In this document: positions 16,699-25,707 of the stretch, piece by piece
How positions within the stretch are numbered: position 1 is the stretch's first letter
Layout of the letters: the number at the start of each line of letters is the position of its first letter
NCBI GenBank assembly: GCA_947499975.1
Contig: CANMQE010000001.1
Coordinates: forward strand, 124,001-188,000
DNA from: an uncultured Sphingomonadaceae bacterium
Lineage (GTDB): Bacteria; Pseudomonadota; Alphaproteobacteria; Sphingomonadales; Sphingomonadaceae
DNA: 64,000 nucleotides
Direction: 5' to 3'
The notes under the pieces: generated by a model
Told to the model about the DNA's origin: nothing
The model's input: the letters and a program-made list of their open reading frames with translations, nothing else
The model's database searches: none
Made by a program: the position numbers and the translations under genes

Positions 16699-17715
16699 TC
16701 AGGCTTCGCCCGCAGTGCCTTGCAGCCGTGCCAGCCGTTTTGGTGCGACGCTGCGCCAACTGCGTTCAAGCCATTGAGATACATGGTCCCAGTCAACGCC
16801 CGGCTGGTTAAGAATGATCCCGACCCAGCCGCTGGCGCCGTAATAGGCCGGCCTGAAATAGGTGGCGGGCGCGGTTTCCACCAGATCATCTACCTCGTCC
16901 GGCCCGCCGGTCTTCACCAGCACGGCAACGTGGCTGGTGCCGTGAAACTGATCCTGGAAATAGGCAAAGAACCTGCCGCTCTTGCCGCCGCTGCGCCAAC
17001 CGGGAGACCCGTGGCTTTCGCGCTCCTCCGCTTCGGGCAGATCGAGTGCGAGCTGGCGCACCTTCTGCAGCAACCAGTCCGCGCGATAGGGGCGGCTGAC
17101 ATATTCAGCCACCATGCGCGGATAGAGCTGGTATTCCGCCAAGATCACCCGGTGCGCCAGACTGTCGGGCGTGTCATCGGGCAGGATGGCAACGGGGATC
17201 TGCCCCAGCAGCGGCCCACCGTCGAGTTCCGGCGTAACCACGTGGACAGAGCAGCCGCCGAATGTCTCGCACGCCTCGATCGCGCGCTGGTGGGTATCCA
17301 GCCCCTTGTATTTAGGCAGCAGGCTGGGGTGGGTGTTCACCATGCGGCCTTCCCACCCGTTCACGAAATCGGCGGTGAGGATGCGCATGTAACCGCACAG
17401 GGCGAGATATTCCGCGCCGCTATCGCGCAGGGCCGCGTCCATGATCGTCTCGTGATCGCGCCTGTCCATGCCGTGATGATCGTGGGCAAAGGTGGCAATG
17501 CCCTCGGCCGCGGCGATCTTCAGCCCCGGCGCATCGGGATTGTTGCTGGCCACCATCACGATTTCATAGGGCGAATCGGGCAGGCGCGACTGGAACAGCA
17601 GGGCCGACATCGTGGTGCCGTTGCCCGACAGCAGGCAGGCGATCTTCGCCTTGGGCCTTGCTGCGAGCTCCGGCGAATCAGTCGCACCTATTTCAGGCTC
17701 GTCCGATTCAGGCAT
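16699..17715 (-). CDS. purN: Phosphoribosylglycinamide formyltransferase fused to a YjbR-like domain
   Basis: Residues about 20-215 are GAR transformylase (10-formyl-THF-dependent step 3 of purine synthesis): [17 protein letters not shown], catalytic Asn/His context [22 protein letters not shown], and [16 protein letters not shown] with the conserved Asp. The protein then continues for roughly 120 residues with [29 protein letters not shown] and [33 protein letters not shown], which looks like a complete MmcQ/YjbR (DUF419) domain. E. coli PurN is about 212 aa; this one is 338. The ATG at 17715 overlaps the purM stop by eight bases; an upstream TTG at 17727 is the alternative. It is coupled to purM and followed by the sulfotransferase. 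Confidence 0.92.
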   Translation of the reverse strand: MPESDEPEIGATDSPELAARPKAKIACLLSGNGTTMSALLFQSRLPDSPYEIVMVASNNPDAPGLKIAAAEGIATFAHDHHGMDRRDHETIMDAALRDSGAEYLALCGYMRILTADFVNGWEGRMVNTHPSLLPKYKGLDTHQRAIEACETFGGCSVHVVTPELDGGPLLGQIPVAILPDDTPDSLAHRVILAEYQLYPRMVAEYVSRPYRADWLLQKVRQLALDLPEAEERESHGSPGWRSGGKSGRFFAYFQDQFHGTSHVAVLVKTGGPDEVDDLVETAPATYFRPAYYGASGWVGIILNQPGVDWDHVSQWLERSWRSVAPKRLARLQGTAGEA

Positions 17716-18805
17716 CGTGATCGGCAACCCAGTCAGCCTTGGCAGACCATGTGCCGGCGGAACCCTTTACCGTGCAGCCACGCTGGCCATCCACGATCTC
17801 GCCGATGCGCGATACCTCTTCGCCAGCCTCGGTAAGGGCAGCGGTGACGGTGTCCACCTTGTCTGCCGCCACGGCCAGCACCATGCCAACGCCGCAGTTG
17901 AACGTGCGGGCCATTTCGCCGGGCTCGATATTGCCCTGCGCCTGGAGGAAGGCCATCAGTCGCGGCTGTTCCCAGGCGTCGGCATCCACCACGGCGCGCG
18001 CGCCTTCGGGCAGCACGCGCGGCAGGTTTTCCAGCAGTCCGCCGCCGGTGATATGCGCCAGCGCATCGACGTGTCCTGCGCGCACCACGGGTAAAAGGGT
18101 CTTCACATAGATGCGGGTGGGCGCGATCAGGGTATCGATCAGCAACTGGTCCTGATCGAACAGGGCGGGCCGATCCAGCTTCCAGCCCTTGTCTGCCGCC
18201 AATCTGCGCACGAGGGAGAAGCCGTTGGAATGGACGCCCGAACTGGCGAGGCCTAGCAACACGTGGCCGGGCGCAACTTTTTCGCCCGTCAACTGCTCGC
18301 CGCGCTCCACCGCGCCAACGCAGAAACCGGCCAGGTCGTAATCCCCTTGCGCATACATGCCGGGCATTTCTGCCGTTTCGCCGCCGATCAAGGCGCAGCC
18401 CGCTTCCTTGCAGCCTTCCGCAATGCCCGCGATAACACGTTCCGCGATGCCGTTCTCCAGCTTGCCGGTGGCGAAGTAATCGAGGAAAAACAGCGGCTCT
18501 GCGCCCTGTACGATCAAATCGTTCACGCACATGGCCACAAGGTCGATGCCGACGGTGTCGTGCTGGTCCGTCTCGATCGCCAGCTTCAGCTTGGTGCCCA
18601 CGCCATCGTTGCCCGCCACCAGCAGCGGATCCTTGTATCCCGCAGCACGGGGATCGAAGAACCCGCCGAAACCACCGATTTCCCCGTCCGCGCCGGGGCG
18701 CATCGTGGCTTTCACGAGGGGGCCGATCGCCTTGACGAGGCGGTTGCCGGCGTCGATCGAGACACCTGCCTGTTCGTAGGTGTAGGATTGCTTGTCCGAA
18801 TTCAT
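17708..18805 (-). CDS. purM: Phosphoribosylformylglycinamidine cyclo-ligase
   Basis: AIR synthetase, the ATP-dependent step 5 of purine synthesis. The 365-aa cytosolic protein shows the family landmarks: [112 protein letters not shown] and [17 protein letters not shown]. It is the first gene of purM-purN-sulfotransferase. Its start is 68 bases from the divergent DUF2066 gene. Other pur genes in the window (purS-purQ, purC) are in separate places. Confidence 0.97.
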   Translation of the reverse strand: MNSDKQSYTYEQAGVSIDAGNRLVKAIGPLVKATMRPGADGEIGGFGGFFDPRAAGYKDPLLVAGNDGVGTKLKLAIETDQHDTVGIDLVAMCVNDLIVQGAEPLFFLDYFATGKLENGIAERVIAGIAEGCKEAGCALIGGETAEMPGMYAQGDYDLAGFCVGAVERGEQLTGEKVAPGHVLLGLASSGVHSNGFSLVRRLAADKGWKLDRPALFDQDQLLIDTLIAPTRIYVKTLLPVVRAGHVDALAHITGGGLLENLPRVLPEGARAVVDADAWEQPRLMAFLQAQGNIEPGEMARTFNCGVGMVLAVAADKVDTVTAALTEAGEEVSRIGEIVDGQRGCTVKGSAGTWSAKADWVADHDA

Positions 18806-18873
18806 GCACCTGCCATACGCATTCGCGCTTGGAATTCCACTCGCCTTTCGGCAAAAGACCCGCGAATTCCCCG

Positions 18874-20154
18874 ATGAACATCGATTTTGTCTCTTCTCCC
18901 CGGCTGAAACAGCGTTTGCCCACCGCGATTGCGGTGCTGGCTATCCTTGCGCTCGCGATTCTGGCCGCTGCGGCGCTGATGGCGCAGGTGTCCGGCGACA
19001 GGGGAATCGCCCCCGTGGCCACCAGCAGCGACATCGACGTGGGCGGTATCGAGGTGGATGTGCGCGGAGACACCGCTGAAGAAGCCCGCCAGAACGGCTG
19101 GAGGGAGGCGCAGCGGCTGGCCTGGGCGCAGATCGACGGTCCGGAAATTTCCGATTCGCGCCTCGATTCGCTGGTATCCGCAATCGTGGTGGAAGAAGAG
19201 AGCATCGGCCCGCGCCGCTACATCGCGCGTCTCGGCGTGATTTTTGATCGCCAGCGTGCCGGTGCGCTGCTTGGCTCAGGCGGAGAGCGGACGCGTTCCG
19301 CCCCCATGCTCACGCTGCCGGTAATGATTTCCGGCGGCACGCAGACCATGTTCGAGACGCGCAACCCGTGGCAGCGTGCCTGGGCGGAATACCAGTTCGG
19401 ATCGAGCACGATCGATTACGTGCGCCCCGCAGGCTCCGGCGGCGAATCGCTGCTACTCACCTATGGCCAGACCAGCCGCCGGTCCCGCGCGTGGTGGAAC
19501 AACATTCTCGATCAGTTCAGCGCGGCCGACGTGCTGGTGCCGATTGCGAACCTGCGGTGGGAATGGCCCGGCGGCCCGGTGGAAGGGCGCTTCACCGCGC
19601 GATATGGGCCGGATAACCGCTTCCTCGGCGAGTTCACCATGCGCGCAGAGAACGAAGAGCAATTGCCCGCGATGCTGCGGCGCGCCGTCACGCGCTTCAA
19701 CGAGATTTTCTCCGCGGCCCTGGCCGATGGCACGCTGCGCCCCGATCCCACGCTGACGCTCGACAATATCGAGATCAGCCCGGAAGTGCGCGCCATACTG
19801 GAACAGGCGCAGGCGGCAGAGCGGCAGGAGCGCGAGGCGGCCGCTCGCGATACCGAGCAGGACATCGATGTAACGTCTGGCAGTAACGAGCCGCAGCCGG
19901 TGGAAACCGCCGTTCCCACGGCAAGCTACGGCGTGCAGGTGGCAACGCCCGCCGCATCCGATTTCGATGGCGCCATATCCGCCCTGCGCGCGCTTCCCGG
20001 TGTTACGCGGGTGACGGTCCGGTCCACCGCAATCGGCGGCGCATCGGTATTCGATGTGACCTACGCCGGCGATCTTTCCGCAATGGCAGCGGCACTGCGC
20101 CAGCGCGGCTGGGCGGTGAACGAGGGGCAGGACGCTCTGGGCATTTCTCGCTAG
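18874..20154 (+). CDS. DUF2066-like envelope protein with C-terminal alpha-beta domain
   Basis: A 426-aa protein with an N-terminal membrane anchor or uncleaved signal ([24 protein letters not shown]). A DUF2066-like region follows ([68 protein letters not shown]), then a mixed domain. After a charged linker (residues about 320-350) the C-terminus is an about 70-residue ferredoxin-like alpha-beta unit ([33 protein letters not shown]) similar in outline to heavy-metal-associated domains but without a CxxC motif. It precedes hdaA by 12 bases and is probably co-transcribed. Function unknown. ATG at 18874 is preferred over a TTG 45 bases earlier. Confidence 0.78.
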   Translation: MNIDFVSSPRLKQRLPTAIAVLAILALAILAAAALMAQVSGDRGIAPVATSSDIDVGGIEVDVRGDTAEEARQNGWREAQRLAWAQIDGPEISDSRLDSLVSAIVVEEESIGPRRYIARLGVIFDRQRAGALLGSGGERTRSAPMLTLPVMISGGTQTMFETRNPWQRAWAEYQFGSSTIDYVRPAGSGGESLLLTYGQTSRRSRAWWNNILDQFSAADVLVPIANLRWEWPGGPVEGRFTARYGPDNRFLGEFTMRAENEEQLPAMLRRAVTRFNEIFSAALADGTLRPDPTLTLDNIEISPEVRAILEQAQAAERQEREAAARDTEQDIDVTSGSNEPQPVETAVPTASYGVQVATPAASDFDGAISALRALPGVTRVTVRSTAIGGASVFDVTYAGDLSAMAAALRQRGWAVNEGQDALGISR

Positions 20155-20166
20155 GGTTCATTGCCC

Positions 20167-20775
20167 ATGAGCCAGATTGCCCTCCCACTCGCTTCAGGCA
20201 GCCGCAGCCCTTCGCGCATCATTCTGGGCAACGCCAATGCCCATGTTGCAGAAGCGCTTGTCGCCCCCGAAACATGGCCGTTTCGCACCGCCGTTCTCAC
20301 CGGGCCGCCTCGTTCGGGCAAATCGCTGCTCGCGAGGTGGTTTGCAGGCAGCGGGCGGGGCGATGCGATCGACGATGCGCAATCCCTGCCGGAGGACGAT
20401 CTGTTTCATCGCTGGAACCGCGCGCAGGAAAGCGGCACCGCCCTGTTGATCGTGGGGGGAGAGCCGCCGTGGGATATCACGCTGCCCGATCTGCGCTCAC
20501 GGCTGGGCGGATCGCTGCAACTGGAGATCGGCCAGCCCGATGACGACATGGCGCGTGACCTGCTGCTGTCTCTGGCGGACGAACGCGGCCTTTCCTTGCG
20601 AGACGATGCCGCCGATTATCTCGTCCCGCGCGCCTCCCGGTCGCAGGCGGAACTGGAAAACCTGGTCGCCACGATCGACCGCTTGTCTCTTGAGCGAAAG
20701 GCCCCACCTACCATGGGAATCTGGCGCATGGCCTTGGAAGCCGTGCACGGTCCGGAGGAGCCCCGCTTGATCTGA
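20167..20775 (+). CDS. hdaA: DnaA-related regulatory inactivation protein HdaA/Hda-like
   Basis: AAA+ protein of 202 aa lacking the DnaA DNA-binding domain. In alphaproteobacteria, Hda-type proteins stimulate hydrolysis of DnaA-bound ATP with the sliding clamp after initiation. The Walker A region reads VLTGPPRSGKSLLARWF (about residues 42-58). The Walker B region is degenerate (DAIDDAQSLPEDDLF), and a sensor-like ILPRASR-type segment appears as YLVPRASRSQAELENLVATIDRLSLE. The N-terminus MSQIALPLASGSRSP matches the clamp-binding QxxLPL motif (QIALPL) expected of Hda. Start ATG at 20167; an in-frame TTG two codons earlier is less likely. It follows the DUF2066-like gene. Confidence 0.88.
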   Translation: MSQIALPLASGSRSPSRIILGNANAHVAEALVAPETWPFRTAVLTGPPRSGKSLLARWFAGSGRGDAIDDAQSLPEDDLFHRWNRAQESGTALLIVGGEPPWDITLPDLRSRLGGSLQLEIGQPDDDMARDLLLSLADERGLSLRDDAADYLVPRASRSQAELENLVATIDRLSLERKAPPTMGIWRMALEAVHGPEEPRLI

Positions 20776-20804
20776 GCGGCTTTTGGTGGGACATTGGAGG
20801 AACG

Positions 20805-21515
20805 ATGTTCGAGCGACTTGTAGCTTATCTGGACTCTGTCCGAGAGAGAGACCCGGCGGCACGTTCCCGCTGGGAAATCCTGCTTTACCCGGGGGTTCTG
20901 GCTCTTGGCATGCACAAGATCGCGCATTGGCTGTTTGAGGCCAAGATGTTCTTCCTGGCGCGGCTGGTGAATCACCTGTCCCGCTGGATGACCGCCATCG
21001 ATATTCATCCCGGTGCCACGATCGGCAAGAATTTCTTTATCGATCATGGCTTTACCGTGATCGGCGAGACGGCTGAGATCGGCGACAACGTCACCATCTA
21101 TCAATGCGTCACGCTGGGCGGCACGAATCCCACCAATGGCGAAGGGGGCAAGCGTCACCCGACGCTGGCCGATAATGTCATTGTCGGTTCCGGTGCGCAG
21201 GTGATCGGGCCGATCACCGTGGGAGAGCGTGCCCGCGTGGGTGCCAATGCCGTGGTGACGGACGACGTGCCCGAAGGTGCCACGATGATCGGCCTGAAGG
21301 CCCGTTCCACGCTGGTGCCCGCCGAAACATGGCTGCGCGAGTTCATCCCCTACGGCACCCCGTGTGACGAGCCGTGCGAACCCGTGCCCACCGAAAGGGT
21401 GCAGGTACTGGAAGCGGAATTGCAACTGTTGCGGGACGAGGTCGCCGCCTTGCGCAAGGGGCTGGCGACGCCGCGTGATGTAACCGATCACCGCAAGAAC
21501 GAGGCACAGGGCTGA
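20805..21515 (+). CDS. cysE: Serine O-acetyltransferase (EpsC/CysE type)
   Basis: Acetylates L-serine with acetyl-CoA, the committed step of cysteine synthesis. The 236-aa product is the shorter EpsC form: an N-terminal helical region (FERLVAYLDSVRERDPAARSRWEILLYPGVLALGMHKIAHWLF), then left-handed beta-helix hexapeptides with the catalytic residues in IDIHPGATIGKNFFIDHGFTVIGETAEIGDN and VTLGGTN..GKRHPTL, and turns IVGSGAQVIGPITVGERARVGANAVV. A C-terminal coiled extension (VLEAELQLLRDEVAALRKGL) is present. GGAGGAACG precedes the ATG. The stop overlaps the start of the DUF2794 gene (TGATG). Confidence 0.95.
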   Translation: MFERLVAYLDSVRERDPAARSRWEILLYPGVLALGMHKIAHWLFEAKMFFLARLVNHLSRWMTAIDIHPGATIGKNFFIDHGFTVIGETAEIGDNVTIYQCVTLGGTNPTNGEGGKRHPTLADNVIVGSGAQVIGPITVGERARVGANAVVTDDVPEGATMIGLKARSTLVPAETWLREFIPYGTPCDEPCEPVPTERVQVLEAELQLLRDEVAALRKGLATPRDVTDHRKNEAQG

Positions 21516-21871
21516 TGGCCGCTGGAAGCGGCGCCCCGAACATCGTAGCGTTTCCCGGCCAGCGCCCGCCAGAGCAGGTGGCGTTCGACCGGCGGGAACT
21601 GACACGCATCCTTGATCTTTACGGGCGCATGGTGGCGGCTGGTGAATGGCGTGACTACGCGATGGATTTCACGAAGGATTGTGCGACTTTTGCCGCCTTC
21701 AGGCGCGCGGCGGACGTGCCGCAGATGCGGCTGGAAAAGCGGCCTGCGCTGCATCAGAAGCAGGGCATGTGGGCATTGTTCGGCGAGCATGGCCAGGTGC
21801 TGAAGCGCGGGCATGATCTGGTGAACGTGCTGGCACCCGTTGAACGGCGACTGGTGAAGCTGGTCGATTAG
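21515..21871 (+). CDS. DUF2794 family protein
   Basis: A 118-aa basic cytoplasmic protein typical of alphaproteobacterial DUF2794: VAFDRRELTRILDLYGRMVAAGEWRDYAMDFTKDCATFAAFRRAADVPQMRLEKRPALHQKQGMWALFGEHGQVLKRGHDLVNVLAPVERRLVKLVD. The central WRDYAMDF and the closing GQVLKRGHDL segments are the most family-like. No enzyme motif is visible and no function is established. Its ATG overlaps the cysE stop by one base, so the two are translationally coupled. Confidence 0.85.
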   Translation: MAAGSGAPNIVAFPGQRPPEQVAFDRRELTRILDLYGRMVAAGEWRDYAMDFTKDCATFAAFRRAADVPQMRLEKRPALHQKQGMWALFGEHGQVLKRGHDLVNVLAPVERRLVKLVD

Positions 21872-21902
21872 AAACGCCCGCGAGCATGGCCCGCGAGCGT
21901 TT
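21869..21902. terminator. Inverted repeat between convergent genes, probable bidirectional terminator
   Basis: GAAACGC and GCGTTTC close a hairpin whose inside carries a repeated CCCGCGAGC unit on both sides of ATGG. It sits in the 58-base gap between the stops of the DUF2794 gene and the convergent membrane-protein gene. The flanking T-tract is weak on both strands. Confidence 0.45.
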
Positions 21903-21929
21903 CCCCTCCTCGAAACCTGTTGGCCTGCG

Positions 21930-22982
21930 TCAGGCCGGATGGGTCAGCGGCCCTACCACCGGCAGCCCGCCCTGCCAGTCGCGCGGCAGGCGTTCCACCA
22001 CCTGTGTGCGGATGGATGGCCAGAACGCCGATAGCATCAGCAGGGCAGTGCCGATCACCAGCGCGGTGAGCGCCACGCTGAGTTCCACCATGCCATATTG
22101 CTCGAACAGGCCGCCCAGCGCGAACAGGACGTAGGCCAGCGCCGATACCAGCAGGGCGCGGCGATCGATGGCGAGGGCGACCAGGCCGAACACGAGGTAG
22201 ATCGCCAGCACCAGTGCGACGCCGCCGACGCCGATCGTTTCGCCATCGGTAATGCCCAGCCAGTGAAACAGCGGATGCGCGATCATCGGGGCGGCCAGCA
22301 GGTGCAGCCAGAAGGCAACATCGCTGCGCCGCGTCTGCCGCGCACGGTCTGACATGTCCCAGCGCATGGCGTAGGTAAAGATCGCCACGCCAAGCGCGAA
22401 GACGAGCGGCAGGATTACTGCGGCCGGCGACGCGAGGCCGGGGCCGACTGCGCTGACGACCAACGCGATGATGGCCGCCGCCGCCGTGGCGCAGATCGCA
22501 GCCACGGTTACCGGCACCATGAACCGCTTCCAGTGCAGCCATGCCGCCAGCGCGCCCGCAAGCAGGCTGGATGCGAGCAGGCCTGCAACAAGGCGTGAGC
22601 TCTCGTCAAAGCCGGTGTTGGCGAGCATCTCTACAGGAGCGGCGATCACGCCGCCTACAAAGGCCAGCATCAGCACGATGGATGGTAGTGCCATGCGGCG
22701 TCGCCGGGTGAAGAACTCGCTCATCATCCAGGCCGAACCGGCGACCAGCAGGCCCGCAAGGCCGGGCACGATCGCGGTGCCAATGCCGCCCATTGCCACC
22801 AGCAGCAGCACTGCCGCGATTGTGACGAATATGTCGTTGAAAGAATTGATAAGACGGAAGTTTTCCTCGTCCGTCACCGGCATCTGCCGGACCGACGCGA
22901 CATGCGCGCGAAGGGCCATTGCCGCATCATCGGTGATAGCGCCCGCCGACACGGCGTCACGCAAATCCTGTTCACTATACAT
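21930..22982 (-). CDS. Polytopic membrane protein, DUF2157-like
   Basis: A 350-aa protein with an N-terminal soluble segment (MYSEQDLRDAVSAGAITDDAAMALRAHVASVRQMPVTDEENFRLINSFNDIFVTIA) followed by about nine to eleven hydrophobic helices. The N-terminal region (helices, then NSFNDIFV before the first membrane span) is reminiscent of DUF2157 membrane proteins, but the match is not certain. The C-terminus returns to the cytoplasm with LPRDWQGGLPVVGPLTHPA. No transporter signature is recognised. The ATG at 22982 is preferred because GGGAGAG lies about nine bases upstream. It converges with cysE-DUF2794. Confidence 0.72.
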   Translation of the reverse strand: MYSEQDLRDAVSAGAITDDAAMALRAHVASVRQMPVTDEENFRLINSFNDIFVTIAAVLLLVAMGGIGTAIVPGLAGLLVAGSAWMMSEFFTRRRRMALPSIVLMLAFVGGVIAAPVEMLANTGFDESSRLVAGLLASSLLAGALAAWLHWKRFMVPVTVAAICATAAAAIIALVVSAVGPGLASPAAVILPLVFALGVAIFTYAMRWDMSDRARQTRRSDVAFWLHLLAAPMIAHPLFHWLGITDGETIGVGGVALVLAIYLVFGLVALAIDRRALLVSALAYVLFALGGLFEQYGMVELSVALTALVIGTALLMLSAFWPSIRTQVVERLPRDWQGGLPVVGPLTHPA

Positions 22983-23058
22983 CGCAGGCTCTCCCCCACT
23001 GCGTCCCAAGGAGAAAGCGTAGCTTACCGTGTTAGGGAGTCAATACACCTGCTGTGAC

Positions 23059-23730
23059 CTACAGGTCTTCCAGCACGGCCACCAATTCATCGAAATTGTC
23101 GATCATCACATCACCGCCCAGATCCTGAACCGGCACGTCGTGATAGCCGTAGCGGCACGCAACCACCGGCAGGCCCGCGGCCTTGCCCGCGCGCACATCG
23201 TAGGTGGAATCGCCGATCATCACGGCAGAGCCTCCGCCGCAATCGGCAATCGCCGCTTCCAGCATGTCCGGCAGGGGCTTGGCGCGTTCGCGGCCCAGCG
23301 TATCGCCGCCGTAGATGGCGGCGAAGCGGTGCGTCAGGCCCAGCGCATCCAGCAATTGGCGCGCGGGCTTCTCGCTCTTGTTGGTGACCACCGCCAGGGT
23401 GCAGCCGCGATCCGCCAGCAGGTCCAGCGCGGCCAGGCAACCGGGGTAGGGCACGGTGTTGTTGGCGATGTTGGCCCAGTAATGCTCCAGTAGCGCTTCG
23501 CTCAGCTTGGCGTAGGTTTCATCGTCCACCAGTCCGCCCGTGGCTTCCAGTGCGCGGGTCAGCATCATGTCGGTCCCGCCACCGATCATGTTGCGGGTCT
23601 CCGTCTCGCTCACCGGTTGGCGACCGATCACGCCCAGCGCGTGATTCACCGCCGGGCAAAGGTCGCGCGCGGAATCCACCAGCGTGCCGTCGAGGTCGAA
23701 AAGGACGATATCGAAAGGAAATTTGCTCAT
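23059..23730 (-). CDS. gph: Phosphoglycolate phosphatase-like HAD hydrolase
   Basis: A 223-aa HAD-superfamily phosphatase that probably removes 2-phosphoglycolate formed by DNA repair or oxygenation. The catalytic motif I is DLDGTLVDSA (residues about 11-20; nucleophile and acid Asp), motif II VVTNKS, motif III Lys in GRERAKPLPDM, and motif IV MIGDSTYDVRAG. A four-helix cap (LCPAVNHALGVIGRQPVSETETRNMIGGG) is typical of Gph. The frame is open far upstream, but homology begins at MSKFPFDIVLFDLDG with AAAGG-poor context, so ATG at 23730 is used. It diverges from glmU. Confidence 0.9.
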   Translation of the reverse strand: MSKFPFDIVLFDLDGTLVDSARDLCPAVNHALGVIGRQPVSETETRNMIGGGTDMMLTRALEATGGLVDDETYAKLSEALLEHYWANIANNTVPYPGCLAALDLLADRGCTLAVVTNKSEKPARQLLDALGLTHRFAAIYGGDTLGRERAKPLPDMLEAAIADCGGGSAVMIGDSTYDVRAGKAAGLPVVACRYGYHDVPVQDLGGDVMIDNFDELVAVLEDL

Positions 23731-23790
23731 CGCACCGCCATGTGGGTGACGGATATGGAAACTGCAATGAAATGGTGGCATGGCCCGCGC

Positions 23791-25158
23791 ATGAGTGAAA
23801 GACCGATCGCCGCCATCATCCTTGCCGCGGGCAAGGGAACCCGCATGAAAAGCAGCCAGCACAAGGTGTTGCACGCCATCGCCGGCAGGCCGATGATCGA
23901 ACACCTGCTGGCCAGTGTGGAGGCGCTGGAACCTGCCAGACTGGTGACCATCGTCGGCGAGTATCGCGAGCAGCTGGAAGAACGGCTGGCCGACCGTTGC
24001 GATTTCGCGGTGCAGGATCCGCAGCTTGGCACCGGCCACGCCGTGCAGCAGGCGAAGAACGCGCTGCAGGGCTTCGATGGCGATGTGCTGGTGTTGTATG
24101 GCGATGTGCCCTTCGTGAAGGCGGCAACCATGCAGACCATGATCGATCGCCTGCGCGCCGTGGATGCGCCGGCCGCCGTGGTGCTGGGCTTCGAACCCGA
24201 CGATCCGCTGCGTTACGGGCGCGTGGTGGCCCAGCAGGGCCGCATCCTCAAGATGGTGGAATACAAGGACGCAAGCGAGGAAGAGCGCGCCTGCACCATG
24301 TGCAATTCCGGCCTGCTGGCCGCCCGGTCGGACGATCTTTTCGAACTGCTGGAGCGTGTGCAGAACGAGAATGCGCAAGGCGAATACTACCTGCCCGATA
24401 TCGTGAACATCGCGATAGCCGACGGTCGCAATTGCGCTGTCGTATCCAGCGATAGCGCGGACGAGGTGGCCGGTATCAACAGCCGCGCGGAACTGGCCGC
24501 GGCAGAGGCGCAATGGCAATCCGTCGCCCGTGAAGATGCGATGGCCAATGGCGTTACCCTGCGCGCGCCGGAGACGGTATTCTTCAGCTACGACACCAAC
24601 CTGGCAGAAGACGTGGTGGTGGAGGCGAACGTGGTGTTCGGCCCTGGCGTCAGCGTGGCCAGCGGCGCTGTGATCCGCGCATTCAGCCACCTTGAAGGCG
24701 CGCAAGTGGGCGAGGGTGCCGAAGTCGGCCCCTATGCACGCCTGCGCCCCGGCGCCGTGCTGGAGAAAGACAGCAAGGTCGGCAATTTCGTGGAACTGAA
24801 GAAGACCACGCTGGGCGAGGGTGCGAAAGCCAATCACCTCACCTACCTTGGCGATGCCACGATCGGTGCAGGTGCCAATATCGGCGCGGGCACCATCACC
24901 TGCAATTACGACGGCTATTTCAAGCACCAGACCACGATCGGCCCGCGCGCGTTCATCGGCTCCAACTCGGCACTGATCGCGCCGCTCAATATCGGGGCAG
25001 ATGCCATCGTGGCGGCAGGCAGCGCGGTAAGCCGCGACGTGGCCGATGGAGAGCTGCGCATGGTGCGGGCGGACCAACTGGTAAAGCCGGGATGGGCCGA
25101 TCGCTTCCACGATACGATGAAGCGCAAGAAGAAAGCGAGCGCCAAGAAGGATGGCTGA
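23791..25158 (+). CDS. glmU: Bifunctional GlcN-1-P acetyltransferase / GlcNAc-1-P uridyltransferase
   Basis: Makes UDP-GlcNAc for peptidoglycan and lipid A. The 455-aa product has an N-terminal nucleotidyltransferase domain: IAAIILAAGKGTRMKSSQHKVLHAIAGRPM (UTP loop), LGTGHAVQQAKNAL, VLYGDVPFV. The C-terminal left-handed beta-helix carries GPYARLRPGAVLEKDSKVGNFVELKKTTLGEGAKANHLTYLGDATIGAGANIGAGTITCNYDGYFKHQTTIG with the catalytic His of NHLTYLGD. Start ATG at 23791 follows the family N-terminus; an in-frame ATG at 23767 has a slightly better ribosome site. A 148-aa gene overlaps its end by eight bases, and glmS follows, so UDP-GlcNAc synthesis genes are grouped. Confidence 0.97.
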   Translation: MSERPIAAIILAAGKGTRMKSSQHKVLHAIAGRPMIEHLLASVEALEPARLVTIVGEYREQLEERLADRCDFAVQDPQLGTGHAVQQAKNALQGFDGDVLVLYGDVPFVKAATMQTMIDRLRAVDAPAAVVLGFEPDDPLRYGRVVAQQGRILKMVEYKDASEEERACTMCNSGLLAARSDDLFELLERVQNENAQGEYYLPDIVNIAIADGRNCAVVSSDSADEVAGINSRAELAAAEAQWQSVAREDAMANGVTLRAPETVFFSYDTNLAEDVVVEANVVFGPGVSVASGAVIRAFSHLEGAQVGEGAEVGPYARLRPGAVLEKDSKVGNFVELKKTTLGEGAKANHLTYLGDATIGAGANIGAGTITCNYDGYFKHQTTIGPRAFIGSNSALIAPLNIGADAIVAAGSAVSRDVADGELRMVRADQLVKPGWADRFHDTMKRKKKASAKKDG

Positions 25159-25597
25159 GCAGCAATTTACCGACGAGCAGCTGGCTCTCCTGCTGCAAAC
25201 CTCGCGCGATTTTGCGTTCGAACAGATCGCGCAAGGCATGCCTCTCCTGCCGTTTGCCACCTGCGTTGATGCGGCGGGCGATATGGAATTCGTCCGCTTT
25301 GCAGAGCCCGACACCGATCTCTCGCCGGACGAACTGCTTGAGCAGACCAGGGCGGAACTGGTGCAGGCAGCGCAGAAGGGCACGCTGAGCGCCGCAGCGG
25401 TGGTAAGCGCGGTCAGGCTGGATCAGGAAGAAGACGGCACGCGCGACGCGATCCGCGTCGAGGTGGAGGCACCCGGTTTCGCGCGGCATTTTCTCGCTCT
25501 TTATTCCTTGAAGGACGAGGGCGGAAAGCCTGTCGTCTCCCCGCACAAGCTGGTGCCCTTCGACGCCCGGCCGGAAATCTTCAGCGCGCAGAAATAG
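25151..25597 (+). CDS. Hypothetical protein coupled to glmU
   Basis: A 148-aa acidic cytoplasmic protein, MAEQQFTDEQLALLLQTSRDFAFEQIAQGMPLLPFATCVDAAGDMEFVRFAEPDTDLSPDELLEQTRAELVQAAQKGTLSAAAVVSAVRLDQEEDGTRDAIRVEVEAPGFARHFLALYSLKDEGGKPVVSPHKLVPFDARPEIF. The pattern (helix, LPFA strand, acidic loop, AVRLD strand, RVEVEAPGFA strand) suggests a compact alpha-beta fold. I do not recognise a named family. Its start overlaps glmU by eight bases, indicating translational coupling, and glmS starts 110 bases later. No signal peptide or membrane helix is seen. Confidence 0.75.
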   Translation: MAEQQFTDEQLALLLQTSRDFAFEQIAQGMPLLPFATCVDAAGDMEFVRFAEPDTDLSPDELLEQTRAELVQAAQKGTLSAAAVVSAVRLDQEEDGTRDAIRVEVEAPGFARHFLALYSLKDEGGKPVVSPHKLVPFDARPEIFSAQK

Positions 25598-25707
25598 CAG
25601 CCGTGCAATAACTTGCCCCTTGGCAGTTCGCGCTGCCACACCATACTTCCCCAGCACCGTCGACACCACGCGGCCGTTGCAACACCAGTCCAGAAGGTTT
25701 TGAGAAC

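Noticed and set aside
23731..25383. N-terminal extension of the gph frame opposite glmU
   Set aside because: The frame stays open for 500 codons but homology to HAD phosphatases begins at MSKFPFD; the rest is antisense to glmU.
25598..25707. A glmS riboswitch or ribozyme before glmS
   Set aside because: The leader is only 110 bases and lacks the conserved glmS ribozyme core; such ribozymes are typical of Firmicutes.
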